NCBI GenBank assembly: GCA_018240505.1
Contig: JAFEFQ010000248.1
Location: 1 to 64,000, forward strand
DNA: 64,000 nt
From: Pseudomonadota bacterium
GTDB lineage: Bacteria > Pseudomonadota > Gammaproteobacteria > Xanthomonadales > Rhodanobacteraceae
Direction: 5' to 3'
A program made the translations under genes and the position numbers. Positions 21,411 through 30,831 of the stretch are shown piece after piece. Position 1 is the first letter of the stretch, and each line of letters begins with the position of its first letter. The notes beneath the pieces are model-generated. The model was given only the letters and a program-made list of their open reading frames with translations, was not told where the DNA came from and did not search any database.

Positions 21411-21677
21411 TCAAACGGCGTCGGCGGCCCAATCGTCGTTGAACGCCGGATCGGCGCGGCGCTCGGCCAGTTCGGCATCGATGCGCTCGGCGATCGCGCG
21501 CGCCTGCGGCCAGTCGGATTCCGCGACCATGACGTTGACCAGCCCGCTGACCGGCAATTCGCCCGCGGCCCCGGTCAGATAATGCCCGCCCACGTAGGCG
21601 CCGATGCCCGCGGCCGCGAGCGCGTTGCCGACGAGGTTCGCGTCGATGATGTTCTCGGCCCGGTAGACGATCTTCAT
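21411..21677 (-). CDS. DUF2007 domain protein (putative signal-transducing protein)
   Basis: An 88-residue protein starting MKIVYRAENIIDANLVGNAL; the fold matches the small DUF2007 domain, in which a strand-helix unit carries an AGI-x-A-x-V-GG turn. Family members occur alone or fused to zinc-ribbon segments; no biochemical role is known. The ATG at 21675-21677 fits the family start. It is divergent from glnS. Confidence 0.8.
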   Translation of the reverse strand: MKIVYRAENIIDANLVGNALAAAGIGAYVGGHYLTGAAGELPVSGLVNVMVAESDWPQARAIAERIDAELAERRADPAFNDDWAADAV

Positions 21678-21718
21678 GCCGCTCCAATCGAATGACGTTG
21701 TCGCGCCTTGTGCGACGA

Positions 21719-21762
21719 TCACTCCCCTCGCCTGCTTGCGGGAGAGGGCAAGGGGTGAGGGC
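21719..21762. repeat. Single arm related to the GAGAGGGG repeat (family A fragment)
   Basis: CCCCTCGCCTGC, then GCGGGAGAGGG and GGGGTGAGGGC occur in the glnS upstream region, matching one arm of the copy at 56358-56511 but without the partner arm. Confidence 0.45.
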
Positions 21763-21907
21763 TTTTGCCACGCTAGCGTATTCCCGCGCGCAAGGCAAAG
21801 CCGCCAGGGGCGACCGCGACTCCGCCTGCCGATTCCGCCGCGGTATCGGTATACTCATCCGTTCTGCCCGAAAAACGGCCATAGAGCCGCATTCCTCCCG
21901 CATAACA

Positions 21908-23638
21908 ATGAGCAGCAATCCCCCCATCGTCAACAATTTCATCCGCCAGATCATCAATGGCGACCAGGAAACCGGCAAGCACGGCGGCCGTGTCGTCACG
22001 CGCTTTCCGCCCGAGCCGAACGGCTACCTGCACCTCGGCCACGCCAAGTCGATCTGCCTCAACTTCGGCATCGCCGGCGACTACGCCGGCGTCTGCCATC
22101 TGCGCCTGGACGACACCAACCCGACACGCGAGGACCCCGAATTCGTCGAGGCGATCAAGGCCGACGTGCACTGGCTCGGCTTCGAGTGGGATGCGCTGCG
22201 CCATGCCTCGGACTATTTCGAGGTCATCTATCTCTGCGCGCTGAAGTTGATCCGCGACGGCAAGGCCTTCGTCTGCGACCTCAGCGCCGACCAGGTGCGC
22301 GAATACCGCGGCACGCTGACCGAACCGGGCCGCAACTCGCCGTACCGCGATCGCGGCGTCGCCGAGAACCTCGACCTGTTTCAGCGCATGCGCGCCGGCG
22401 AGTTCGCCGACGGCTCGCGCACGCTGCGCGCGAAGATCGACATGACCGCAGGCAACATCAACCTGCGCGACCCCGCGCTGTACCGCATCCGCAAGACCAC
22501 GCACCAGAACACCGGCGACGCCTGGCCGATCTATCCGATGTACGACTACGCGCACTGCATCTCCGACGCGGTCGAGGGCATCACCCATTCGCTGTGCACG
22601 CTCGAGTTCGAGGATCATCGCCCGCTCTACGACTGGTGCCTGGCGCAGATCGACCTGCCGAACCACCCGGAACTCGTGCAGCCGCTGGTCGATGCAGGCC
22701 TGCACATGCCCGTGTCGACGCCGCAGCAGATCGAGTTCGCGCGCGGCAACCTCGATTACACGGTGACGAGCAAGCGCAAGCTCGCCGCGCTGGTCGAGGA
22801 CGGCCTCGTCGACGGCTGGGACGATCCGCGCATGCCCACGCTCGCCGGCGTGCGCCGGCGCGGCTATCCCGCCGCGGCGATCCGCGCTTTCTGGGAACGC
22901 GCGGGCGTGTCCAAGCAGGTGTCGACGATCGAATACTCGGTGCTCGAAGCCTGCGTGCGCGAGGAACTCGACGCCGCGGCGCCGCGGCGCCTCGCCGTGA
23001 TCGACCCGCTCAAGCTCGTCATCACCAACCTGGCGGACGACCACGCCGAGACGCTGACGTTTCCCAACCATCCGAAGAACGAGGCCTTCGGTACACGCGC
23101 GGTGCCGTTCTCGCGCGAGCTGTGGATCGAGCGCGAGGATTTCCTCATCGAGCCGGTGAAGGGCTTCCATCGCCTCGTGCCGGGCGGCGAGGTGCGCCTG
23201 CGCGGCATCGGCATCGTCAAGTGCGAGGACGTGAAGAAGGATGCCGCCGGGCAGGTGAGCGAGGTGCACTGCACGCTCGACGCCAGCTCGCGCGCCGGCC
23301 AGAGCGGCGCCGAGCGCAAGGTCAAGGGCACGATCCACTGGGTCAGCGCACGCGATGCGATCGAAGCGGAAGTGCGCCTGTACGAGCGCCTGTTCACCGT
23401 CGCCGATCCCGACGACGACACCGACGGCAAGACCTACCGCGACCATCTCAATCCGGATTCGCGCCGCGTCGTGCGCGGCTTTGTCGAGCCTTCGCTCGCC
23501 GATGCACGACCGGGCACAGCACTCCAGTTCGAGCGCCTCGGCTACTTCGTCACCGACAGCCGCGACCACGCGCCGGGCCGCCCGGTGTTCAACCGCGTCG
23601 TCACGCTGCGCGATTCGTTCGCCAAGGCGACGAAATGA
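21908..23638 (+). CDS. glnS: Glutaminyl-tRNA synthetase
   Basis: A 576-residue class I aminoacyl-tRNA synthetase. The catalytic domain carries PPEPNGYLHLGHAKS (HIGH motif) and VTSKRKLAALV (KMSKS-like). The C-terminal half holds the two anticodon-binding beta-barrels. ATG 21908-21910 (MSSNPPIVNNFI) gives the normal bacterial length; codons upstream in frame fall in the repeat arm. Presence of GlnRS rather than the amidotransferase route is usual in gammaproteobacteria. Its TGA overlaps the ATG of the next gene. Confidence 0.97.
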   Translation: MSSNPPIVNNFIRQIINGDQETGKHGGRVVTRFPPEPNGYLHLGHAKSICLNFGIAGDYAGVCHLRLDDTNPTREDPEFVEAIKADVHWLGFEWDALRHASDYFEVIYLCALKLIRDGKAFVCDLSADQVREYRGTLTEPGRNSPYRDRGVAENLDLFQRMRAGEFADGSRTLRAKIDMTAGNINLRDPALYRIRKTTHQNTGDAWPIYPMYDYAHCISDAVEGITHSLCTLEFEDHRPLYDWCLAQIDLPNHPELVQPLVDAGLHMPVSTPQQIEFARGNLDYTVTSKRKLAALVEDGLVDGWDDPRMPTLAGVRRRGYPAAAIRAFWERAGVSKQVSTIEYSVLEACVREELDAAAPRRLAVIDPLKLVITNLADDHAETLTFPNHPKNEAFGTRAVPFSRELWIEREDFLIEPVKGFHRLVPGGEVRLRGIGIVKCEDVKKDAAGQVSEVHCTLDASSRAGQSGAERKVKGTIHWVSARDAIEAEVRLYERLFTVADPDDDTDGKTYRDHLNPDSRRVVRGFVEPSLADARPGTALQFERLGYFVTDSRDHAPGRPVFNRVVTLRDSFAKATK

Positions 23639-24216
23639 ACACGCTGCCCTCGTTCGTCGAATTGACCCTGCCCGACTGGGTGTTCCGCGAGGTCGACGCG
23701 GCGCAGATCTACGCCAGCGACGAAGAACGCGTCGCGCTCGCGATCCGTCTCGCCAACCGCAACGTCGAGGAGAAGACCGGCGGCCCGTTCGGCGCCGCCG
23801 TGTTCACGCGCGAGGGCCGCCTGGTCGCCGCCGGCGTCAACCGCGTCGTGCCGCACAGCTGCTCGGTCGCGCACGCCGAAATGATGGCCTACATGCTCGC
23901 GCAGTCGAAGCTGCGCCGCTTCCGCCTCAACGAGCCCGCGCCGGGCGAGGCGCGCGAGCAATTCGTGCTCGCCACGAGCGCGCAACCTTGCTGCCAGTGC
24001 TACGGCGCGACGATCTGGGCCGGTGTCGACGAACTGCTGATCGGCGCGCGCTCCGAAGACGTCGAGGAATTGAGCGAATTCGACGAGGGCCCACTCCCCG
24101 CCGACTGGATCGGCGAGCTGGAGAAGCGCGGCGTGCGCGTCAGGCGCGACATCCTGCGCGAAGCCGCGCGCGACGTGTTTCTGCGCTATCGCGAGGCCGG
24201 CGGCGCGAATTATTGA
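23635..24216 (+). CDS. Cytidine/guanine deaminase-like nucleoside deaminase
   Basis: A 193-residue zinc deaminase. The CDA-fold motifs are present: HAEMMAYMLAQ near residue 83 and QPCCQCYGATIWAGVDEL near 117, giving the His and two Cys zinc ligands and the catalytic Glu. It overlaps glnS by 4 bp (ATGA). The closest functional classes are guanine deaminase and TadA-like enzymes. The C-terminal RRDILREAARDVFLRYRE is not TadA-like, so a free-base or nucleoside substrate is more likely. Confidence 0.85.
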   Translation: MNTLPSFVELTLPDWVFREVDAAQIYASDEERVALAIRLANRNVEEKTGGPFGAAVFTREGRLVAAGVNRVVPHSCSVAHAEMMAYMLAQSKLRRFRLNEPAPGEAREQFVLATSAQPCCQCYGATIWAGVDELLIGARSEDVEELSEFDEGPLPADWIGELEKRGVRVRRDILREAARDVFLRYREAGGANY

Positions 24217-24263
24217 TTCGCGACAGGCCCGACGCGGCTCGCAATCCGCGAACTGCGCCGAAG

Positions 24264-24337
24264 TGGAGCGGGTGAAGGGAATCGAACCCTCGTCAGTAGC
24301 TTGGGAAGCTACAGCTCTACCATTGAGCTACACCCGC
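24264..24337 (-). tRNA. tRNA-Gly (CCC)
   Basis: Read on the minus strand, 74 nt form a complete cloverleaf. The acceptor is GCGGGTG paired with CACCCGC, D-loop AGCTCAATGGTAGAGCT, anticodon stem GTAGC/GCTAC with loop TTCCCAA giving anticodon CCC, and T-arm GAGGGTTCGATTCCCTT. The 3' CCA is encoded (24266-24264). Confidence 0.96.
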
Positions 24338-24409
24338 GTCGACGCGTCAGCATACATCTACCGCGAAGCTTATCGGTCCGGCCGCGCCGAAAGCAAGGAT
24401 CGATCCGCG

Positions 24410-25864
24410 TCAGATGACTGCCGGAGTGAACGTGGCTGCACGCGTCGATGCGGAGCTTCGCGAATGCGCAGGCTTCGCCACGCGCCGCAATTCCGCCGGA
24501 AGCTCGCAGGCAATTGTCTTGGCGAGCGCGCGGATTTCGGGCAGGCCGCTGCATTCCCAGACCGATCCGCGCAGCAACGTGCCGAGGCTGCGCAGGCCAT
24601 GCCGCGGCACGCCGTCGGCGCGCAGCAGGCGGCCGTCGGCGTCGGCGGCGAGGCCGAGGTCCAGCGCGTCGGCATGGGCGACGCCCTCATCGACCATCTG
24701 CCGGATCAGCGCATGATCGGTCGCGTTGACCGAGATGTTGAAGCCGGTCGCCTGGATCACGAGGTCGGCAGCGAAACTGCGCACGCTTTCCGCGCCGCGC
24801 GGCTGCACGCGCACTTCGAGCTGGTCGCGCTCGCCCGCATGCTGGTCGATCGAGCGGATGTGCGCGGCGAGGATCTTCAGCCTGCCCTGCGTGCGCAGGC
24901 GCGCGAGTTCGTTCGCGGTCTGCTGCGGCAGGCGGTGACGCGCGGATTCCCACAGCCAGCGCAGGTGGCGCTGGAAGCGTGCGCGCTCGTTCACGCCGAG
25001 GCTGCGCCAGAGCGCCTGCGTTTCCGCGCGCAAGCCGTCGATCACCGAGCGCCATTCGGCGCCCTCGTCCTGCATCGCCGCGCGGATCTCGCGCAGCCAG
25101 TGCGCGACGCGCGGCTGCGCGCGCAGCGCCTCGAGCAGCGAAGCCTGGTGTTCGTAGGGCTGCCCCGGCGCCGCGTTGTGCTGGCGCGGCAACTGGCCGT
25201 GACGCGAGATCGCCGTAAGTTGCGCGTTCGGCCACAGGCGTGACGCGCTTTGCAGCGCATCGACCGCGGTCAGGCCGGTGCCGAGCACGACGACGCGCTC
25301 GGGCGCCTTGCGCGGCAGCGGCCAGTGCCAGGGGTCGGCCGCGTAGGCGTGGCTGCCGCGCGCCGCCTCGGTGACCTCAGCCAAAGGCGCCGCCGGCAGG
25401 GCGCCGATCGCGAGGACGACGCCGTCGGCGTCGAACTCCTCGCCCTCGGCCGTGCCGACCACGTAACCGTTTGCATCGCTGCCGCGCACGCTCGCCGCAT
25501 CGACCGAAAGCACGCGCAAGGCGAGGCCGCGCACACGCGCGGCCGAAATTTCGCGCGCGAGCACCGCTTCGAGGTAGTTGCCGTACCAGGCGCGCGGCAC
25601 GAAATCGAGGCCCTTGACCGGCCAGCCCTGCGCCTGCGCGTAGGCGATGAACCCGCCGGCATCGTCGGCGAACAGGCCCATGTTCGCCGCGCGCACGTTG
25701 AGCAGGTGATGCTCGGCCGTCGTCGAGTAGGCCACGCCGCGGCCCGGCGCCTGGCGGCCGACCAGCCAGGTGAGTTCGAACTCGCCCGGCTGGCCACGGC
25801 GCAGGAATTCGCCCACGACAGCGGAGCCCGCGGCTCCGCCGCCGATCACGATAAGTCGCTGCAT
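24410..25864 (-). CDS. FAD/NAD(P)-binding protein (YdhS-like)
   Basis: A 484-residue flavoprotein. The N-terminal dinucleotide fold MQRLIVIGGGAAGSAVVGEF and the following GRGVAYSTTAEHHLLNVRAAN are typical of the NAD_binding_9 family represented by E. coli YdhS. A second dinucleotide region appears near VVLGTGLTAVDAL (about residue 200). The reaction is not known. It is divergent from cysJ across a 309-nt gap, so it may share regulation with the sulfur genes, but nothing else ties it to sulfur. Confidence 0.85.
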   Translation of the reverse strand: MQRLIVIGGGAAGSAVVGEFLRRGQPGEFELTWLVGRQAPGRGVAYSTTAEHHLLNVRAANMGLFADDAGGFIAYAQAQGWPVKGLDFVPRAWYGNYLEAVLAREISAARVRGLALRVLSVDAASVRGSDANGYVVGTAEGEEFDADGVVLAIGALPAAPLAEVTEAARGSHAYAADPWHWPLPRKAPERVVVLGTGLTAVDALQSASRLWPNAQLTAISRHGQLPRQHNAAPGQPYEHQASLLEALRAQPRVAHWLREIRAAMQDEGAEWRSVIDGLRAETQALWRSLGVNERARFQRHLRWLWESARHRLPQQTANELARLRTQGRLKILAAHIRSIDQHAGERDQLEVRVQPRGAESVRSFAADLVIQATGFNISVNATDHALIRQMVDEGVAHADALDLGLAADADGRLLRADGVPRHGLRSLGTLLRGSVWECSGLPEIRALAKTIACELPAELRRVAKPAHSRSSASTRAATFTPAVI

Positions 25865-26026
25865 GATGTCTGTTCGGAAGCCGCATTGAGGCGGCGATGG
25901 CTGAATGGAAGCACAACGATCGTTAGAACTTCGCTAAACCGACAGTCCACGAAGCGATGTGGATATGCCCCGCTGGACCGCCCTGCTGACCGCCTCGCGC
26001 TTCGCCTGCCGCCGGCGGGCGCTGCC

Positions 26027-26038
26027 GCATATCACCCG
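26027..26038 (+). promoter_or_regulatory. Candidate CysB-type site upstream of cysJ
   Basis: GCATATCACCCG here is repeated exactly, on the other strand, at 32431-32442 between cysB and cysK. The surrounding 25865-26173 gap also holds ATAACC and a CCCTATAACA stretch that could be promoter parts. A regulator such as CysB is inferred, not shown. Confidence 0.45.
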
Positions 26039-26134
26039 AAGCGATAACCGCAGCGCATGTCCCTATAACAAACGGTACGTTCAGGGCTTTGCGCGCGGGG
26101 ACTAGGATCGCCGACATCCTGCGTCTGCCTGCTC

Positions 26135-26150
26135 AGACGTTTAGCCGTCC
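26135..26150. promoter_or_regulatory. Two met-box-like octamers upstream of cysJ
   Basis: AGACGTTT and AGCCGTCC lie in tandem 24 nt before the cysJ start, in the same 8-bp phase as the arrays at metX and cysB/cysK. Confidence 0.5.
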
Positions 26151-26173
26151 AAACCCGAATCGCGAGTGCTGCC

Positions 26174-28084
26174 GTGTCCGCCCAACCGAACCGCCTCCTG
26201 TCGCCCTTCTCCGAGGACAAGCTCGCCCTTTTGGCGCGCCTGACCGAGGGCCTCGACACCGATTCGCTGTACTGGCTGTCCGGCTACGTCGCCGGCGTGG
26301 CGGCGACCTCGCGGCACGTGCCGCTGAGCGCCGCGGTCGCGGCCAACCTGGCCGTGCCGCTGCCTGCGGCCGTCGCGCCGGCCGTCGAGGCGCAGGCGTC
26401 GACCCGGCTGACCATCGTCTACGGCAGCCAGACCGGCAATGCCAAGCACCAGGCCGAGGCGCTCGCGCGCGAAGCCGAGGCCGCGGGGCTCAACGTGCGC
26501 CTCGTCCGCGCCGACGCCTACGGCACGAAGGAACTGGCGAGCGAGCGCCTGCTCTACGTCGTCATCTCGACCCAGGGCGACGGTGATCCGCCCGATGATG
26601 CGCGCGGCTTCGTCGAATTCCTCAAGGGCAAGCGCGCGCCGAAGCTGCCGCAGCTCAAGTTCGCCGTGCTGGCCTTGGGCGATTCGAGCTATCCGCAGTT
26701 CTGCGCGATCGGCACGCAGATCGACGCGCGCCTGGCCGAACTCGGCGCGCAGCGCCTGTTCGCGCGCGGCGACGCCGACCTCGACATCGCCAGCGTCGCC
26801 GCGCCATGGTCAAAGCAGGCGCTCGAACAGGCGCGCGACTTGCTCAGGAGCGAGACCCCAACCGCCCCACGCGCGGCCACGGTGACGCCGCTGCGCAGCG
26901 CCGTGCACGCGCATGCGCCCGCGTGGACGCGCGAGAAGCCGTTCGCGGCGCCACTGCTCGCCAACCAGCGCATCAGCGCGCGCAACGGCACGAAGGACAT
27001 CCGCCACATCGAGCTCTCGCTCGAAGGCTCGGGCCTGAGCTATCAGCCCGGCGACGCGCTCGGTGTCGTCGCGACGAACCCGCCGGCGCTGGTCGATGCG
27101 ATCCTCGGCGAACTCGGGTTCGACGGCGAACGCGCCGTCGCCGTGCAGGGCGAATCGCATTCGCTGCGCGAGTGGCTGCTGCGCAAGCGCGAGCTCACCA
27201 CGCTGTCGAAACCGTTCCTCGTCGAGCACGCCAGGCGCGCGAAGAACGAGGCGCTGGCCCACGCGCTCGCGCCCGAGGGCAAGGACGCGCTGCGCGAATT
27301 GCTCGGTGACTACCAGCTCGTCGACGTGCTGCGCGCATTCCCGGCGGCGTGGTCGGCCGAGGAATTCGTCGCCGCGCTGCGTGTGCTCACCCCGCGCATG
27401 TATTCGATCGCGTCGAGCCAGAAGGCGGTCGGCGACGAAGTCCATCTCACCATCGCGGTGCTCGACTACGAAAAGTTCGGGACCCGGCACGTCGGCGCGG
27501 CGTCACAGTTCCTGGCTACTCTCCCGGAAGACGCCGACGTGCCGGTCTTTATCGAAGAGAACGAGCGCTTCCGCCTGCCGGCCGACGCCGCACGCGACGT
27601 GATCATGATCGGTCCCGGCACCGGCGTCGCGCCGTTTCGCGGCTTCCTGCAGGAGCGCGCGGAGACCGGCGCCGCGGGGCGCAACTGGCTGTTCTTCGGC
27701 AATCCGCATTTCCGTACCGATTTCCTCTACCAGGTCGAATGGCAGAAGGCGCTCAAGGACGGCAGCTTGCACAGGCTCGACCTCGCCTTTTCGCGTGATC
27801 AGTCCTCATTGAGAAGTCCGCACACGGATGTGCGGGCTCTTGCGGGGGAACCGCATAAATACTACGTCCAGCACAGCCTGCGCCGTCGCGGCAGGGAACT
27901 CTACGACTGGATCGCGAACGGCGCGCATGTCTACGTCTGCGGCGACGCGACGCGCATGGCCGCCGACGTCGACGCCGCGCTGCGCGACATCGTCATCGAA
28001 CACGGCAGCAAGTCCGACGAGGACGCGCGTGATTTCCTCAACCAGCTCGCGACCGAGCGCCGCTACGCGCGCGATGTGTACTAA
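26174..28084 (+). CDS. cysJ: Sulfite reductase flavoprotein alpha subunit
   Basis: A 636-residue NADPH-dependent flavoprotein that passes electrons through FAD and FMN to CysI for sulfite reduction. The GTG start (MSAQPNRLLSPFSEDKL) matches the E. coli N-terminal layout. A flavodoxin domain (YGSQTGNAKHQAEALA at about residue 79) is followed by the connecting domain, the FAD motif RMYSIASS, and an NADPH-binding domain with GPGTGVAPFRGFLQER and VYVCGDATRMA, ending RYARDVY. Residues 544-560 are an extra 17-residue insertion between FSRDQ and HKYYVQH not found in E. coli CysJ; it encodes an 18-bp palindrome. First gene of cysJIH. Confidence 0.96.
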   Translation: MSAQPNRLLSPFSEDKLALLARLTEGLDTDSLYWLSGYVAGVAATSRHVPLSAAVAANLAVPLPAAVAPAVEAQASTRLTIVYGSQTGNAKHQAEALAREAEAAGLNVRLVRADAYGTKELASERLLYVVISTQGDGDPPDDARGFVEFLKGKRAPKLPQLKFAVLALGDSSYPQFCAIGTQIDARLAELGAQRLFARGDADLDIASVAAPWSKQALEQARDLLRSETPTAPRAATVTPLRSAVHAHAPAWTREKPFAAPLLANQRISARNGTKDIRHIELSLEGSGLSYQPGDALGVVATNPPALVDAILGELGFDGERAVAVQGESHSLREWLLRKRELTTLSKPFLVEHARRAKNEALAHALAPEGKDALRELLGDYQLVDVLRAFPAAWSAEEFVAALRVLTPRMYSIASSQKAVGDEVHLTIAVLDYEKFGTRHVGAASQFLATLPEDADVPVFIEENERFRLPADAARDVIMIGPGTGVAPFRGFLQERAETGAAGRNWLFFGNPHFRTDFLYQVEWQKALKDGSLHRLDLAFSRDQSSLRSPHTDVRALAGEPHKYYVQHSLRRRGRELYDWIANGAHVYVCGDATRMAADVDAALRDIVIEHGSKSDEDARDFLNQLATERRYARDVY

Positions 28085-28110
28085 GACCCGATCAAAGATC
28101 AAGTGATCCG

Positions 28111-28192
28111 CCACGGAGCCACGGAGAGCACGGAGAAAGGCAGAGCAGAAATGATCCATTGGTTTTTCTCCGCGTTCTCCGTGGTTTCGTGG
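28111..28192. repeat. Inverted repeat of CACGGAG units (family D)
   Basis: Arm CCACGGAGCCACGGAG... and arm ...TTCTCCGTGGTTTCGTGG form an imperfect long hairpin in the cysJ-cysI gap. Similar CACGGAG elements are seen in many unrelated bacterial genomes. It may reduce or stabilise the downstream cysI part of the message. Confidence 0.65.
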
Positions 28193-28229
28193 TGAATCTT
28201 TTTGTTCCCGTTTTTGCAGTGAATCGAAA

Positions 28230-29984
28230 ATGAGTGCGACGCTCGCCAATTTATCCCCCGTCGAAGGCATCAAGACGCGCAGCCGGCGCCTGCGTGGCAC
28301 GCTGCTGGAAAGCCTCGCCAACGAGGTCACCGGCGCGATCGCCGACGACGACACGCAGCTGATCAAGTTCCACGGCAGCTACATGCAGGACGACCGCGAC
28401 CTGCGCGAGGAGCGGCGTGCGGCGAAGCTCGAGCCCGACTACAGCTTCATGATCCGTACCCGGCTGCCGGGCGGTGTCGTGACCCCGGCGCAGTGGCTAA
28501 AGCTCGACGCAATCGCGCAGCGCTACGCCAACGGCACGCTGCGCCTGACCACGCGCCAGGCATTCCAGTTCCACGGCGTGATCAAGCGCGAGTTGAAGGC
28601 GACGCTGCAGGCGATCAACGCCGCGCTGATCGACACGGTCGCGGCCTGCGGCGACGTCAACCGCAACGTCATGGTCGCGGCGAATCCGCTCGCCTCCGAA
28701 CTGCACGCGCGCGTGTACGCCGACGCGGCGAAGCTGTCGGAATTCCTCAAGCCGAAGACGCGCGCCTACTACGAAATCTGGCTCGACGAGGAAAAGGTTG
28801 CGGGGTCCGGCGAGGAATACGAGCCGATCTACGGGGCGGTCTACCTGCCGCGCAAGTTCAAGGTCGCGTTTGCCGTGCCGCCGCTGAACGACGTCGACGT
28901 GTTCGCCAACGATCTCGGCTTCATCGCCGTCATCGAGAACGGCGAGTTGCTCGGCTACAACGTCGTCGCCGGCGGCGGCCTCGGCGCGACGCACGGCGAG
29001 CCGGCGACTTACCCGCGCCTTGCCGACGTGCTCGGTTTCGTCGCGGCGGACCGGGTCAACGCGATTGCCGAGGCCGTGGTCACGACGCAGCGCGATTTCG
29101 GCGGCCGCGCCGACCGCAAGCACGCGCGCCTGAAGTACACGATCGACGACCGCGGTCTCGACTGGTTCAAGGCCGAAGTCGAACGCCGCTTCGGCGCCCC
29201 GCTGCGCCCGGCGCGGCCGTTCCGCTTCGAGCACAACGGCGATCGCTTCGGCTGGGTCGAAAGCGCGCCGATTCAAAACGGGACTGGGCGCGCGCACCTG
29301 ACCCTGCGCATCGAGGCCGGCCGTGTCGCCGACCGCGGCGAGCAGCGCCATCTGTCCGCGCTGCGCAGGATCGCGCAGATCCATGCGAACGAGGACTCCG
29401 GCCTCGAATTCCGCCTGACGCCGAACCAGAACCTGCTGATCGCGAACGTGCCGAACGAGGATCGCGCCGAGATCGACGAGATCGTGGCCGAGCACCGCCT
29501 CGATCTCTATCGCACGGCGACGCCACTGCGCCTCAACGCGCTCGCCTGTGTCGCGCTGCCGACCTGCGCGCTGGCGATGGCCGAGGCCGAGCGCTATCTG
29601 CCCGACTTCACCGGCAAGGTCGAAGCGCTGCTCGACCGGCACGGCCTGCGCGATGCGGACATCCATCTGCGCCTGTCCGGCTGCCCGAACGGCTGCTCGC
29701 GGCCGTATCTCGGCGAAATCGCGCTGATCGGCAAGGCGCCGGGCCGCTACAACCTGATGCTCGGCGCCGACGCGCGCGGGCAGCGGCTCAACCGCCTGCA
29801 CCGCGAGAACGTCGACGAGGCGCAGATCCTCGCCACGCTCGACGAGCTGTTCGCGAGCTACGCCTCCGCGCGGGCGCAGGGCGAAGCCTTCGGCGATTTT
29901 CTCGTGCGCAGCGGCGTGCTCGCCGAGGCTCACTACAAAGTCATTCCGGTGACGCTGCTCGAGCCCTCCGCCGCAGCAGCGTGA
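28230..29984 (+). CDS. cysI: Sulfite reductase hemoprotein beta subunit
   Basis: A 584-residue siroheme and [4Fe-4S] protein that reduces sulfite to sulfide. The cluster cysteines are visible as [11 protein letters not shown] and [12 protein letters not shown] near residues 435-490, with the ferredoxin-like repeats before them. It is full length. It lies 145 nt after cysJ with a repeat in between, and 112 nt before the preferred cysH start. With cysJ and cysH it makes sulfide for CysK. Confidence 0.97.
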   Translation: MSATLANLSPVEGIKTRSRRLRGTLLESLANEVTGAIADDDTQLIKFHGSYMQDDRDLREERRAAKLEPDYSFMIRTRLPGGVVTPAQWLKLDAIAQRYANGTLRLTTRQAFQFHGVIKRELKATLQAINAALIDTVAACGDVNRNVMVAANPLASELHARVYADAAKLSEFLKPKTRAYYEIWLDEEKVAGSGEEYEPIYGAVYLPRKFKVAFAVPPLNDVDVFANDLGFIAVIENGELLGYNVVAGGGLGATHGEPATYPRLADVLGFVAADRVNAIAEAVVTTQRDFGGRADRKHARLKYTIDDRGLDWFKAEVERRFGAPLRPARPFRFEHNGDRFGWVESAPIQNGTGRAHLTLRIEAGRVADRGEQRHLSALRRIAQIHANEDSGLEFRLTPNQNLLIANVPNEDRAEIDEIVAEHRLDLYRTATPLRLNALACVALPTCALAMAEAERYLPDFTGKVEALLDRHGLRDADIHLRLSGCPNGCSRPYLGEIALIGKAPGRYNLMLGADARGQRLNRLHRENVDEAQILATLDELFASYASARAQGEAFGDFLVRSGVLAEAHYKVIPVTLLEPSAAAA

Positions 29985-30096
29985 ACCCAGGAGCGAAGAT
30001 CCCATGTTGAACTGTTCGATCCAAGCCTGCGACGAATCCGCCTCGTTCGAAACCCACCGCAACCGCGTCAAGAACCACAGCGCCGGAGAGCGCGCC

Positions 30097-30816
30097 ATGA
30101 AACTGCCCGACATCAACACCGCTGGCGAGGATCCGACCGCCCTCGTCGAACTCAACACCTGGCTCGAAAGCCGCAACGCGCACCAGCGCATCGCCTGGGC
30201 GCTGGACAATCTGCCCGGCGAGCACGTGCTGTCGTCGAGCTTCGGCGCGCAATCGGCGGTGCTGCTGCACCTGGCCACGCGCGAACGCGCCGACATTCCG
30301 GTCGTGCTGATCGACACCGGATACCTGTTTCCGGAAACCTACCGCTTCGCCGACGAACTGACCGAAAAATTGTCGCTCAATCTCAAGGTCTACCGGCCGC
30401 AGATCGGCATCGCCTGGATGGAAGCGCGCCACGGCAAGCTCTGGGAAAACGGCGTCGACGGCATCACCGAATACAACGCCCTGCGCAAGGTCGAGCCGAT
30501 GCGCCGCGCGCTGACCGAACTCGGCGCCGGAACCTGGATCGCCGGCCTGCGCCGCGTGCAGTCGACCACGCGGCGCAACTCGAACGTGCTCGAGGTGCGC
30601 GACGGCCGCTGGAAACTGCATCCGCTGATCGACTGGAGCGACCGTGACATCTGGCAGTACATGCAGCAGCATGGCCTGCCCTACCATCCGCTGTGGGAGC
30701 AGGGCTACGTCTCGATCGGCGACGTGCACACCACGCGCGCGCTGGGCGCCGGCATGCGCGAGGAGGACACGCGCTTCTTCGGGCTCAAACGCGAGTGCGG
30801 GTTGCACTTCGACTGA
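30097..30816 (+). CDS. cysH: Phosphoadenylylsulfate (PAPS) reductase
   Basis: A 239-residue thioredoxin-dependent reductase making sulfite from PAPS. The nucleotide-binding [15 protein letters not shown], the [11 protein letters not shown] segment and the C-terminal catalytic KRECGLHFD are present. The Cys-Cys pairs of iron-sulfur APS reductases are absent, so it is the E. coli PAPS type. The ATG at 30097 has GGAG at good spacing and gives the usual length; an in-frame ATG at 30004, with AGGAG before it, would add 31 residues. The stop TGA lies in a hairpin shared with the convergent gene. Confidence 0.94.
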   Translation: MKLPDINTAGEDPTALVELNTWLESRNAHQRIAWALDNLPGEHVLSSSFGAQSAVLLHLATRERADIPVVLIDTGYLFPETYRFADELTEKLSLNLKVYRPQIGIAWMEARHGKLWENGVDGITEYNALRKVEPMRRALTELGAGTWIAGLRRVQSTTRRNSNVLEVRDGRWKLHPLIDWSDRDIWQYMQQHGLPYHPLWEQGYVSIGDVHTTRALGAGMREEDTRFFGLKRECGLHFD

Positions 30817-30831
30817 GCGGCGCTCCGCTCA
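30814..30831. terminator. Palindrome with a stop codon at each end, between cysH and the GFA-family gene
   Basis: TGAGCGG and CCGCTCA flank a 4-nt loop. The left TGA ends cysH and the right one (complement) ends the convergent gene. There is no T run; it may be a weak two-way terminator or a 3'-end stabiliser. Confidence 0.5.

Noticed and set aside
24263-25243. Plus-strand frame of 326 codons starting in the tRNA-Gly gene
   Set aside because: It is antisense to the tRNA and to the YdhS-like flavoprotein and has no family features.
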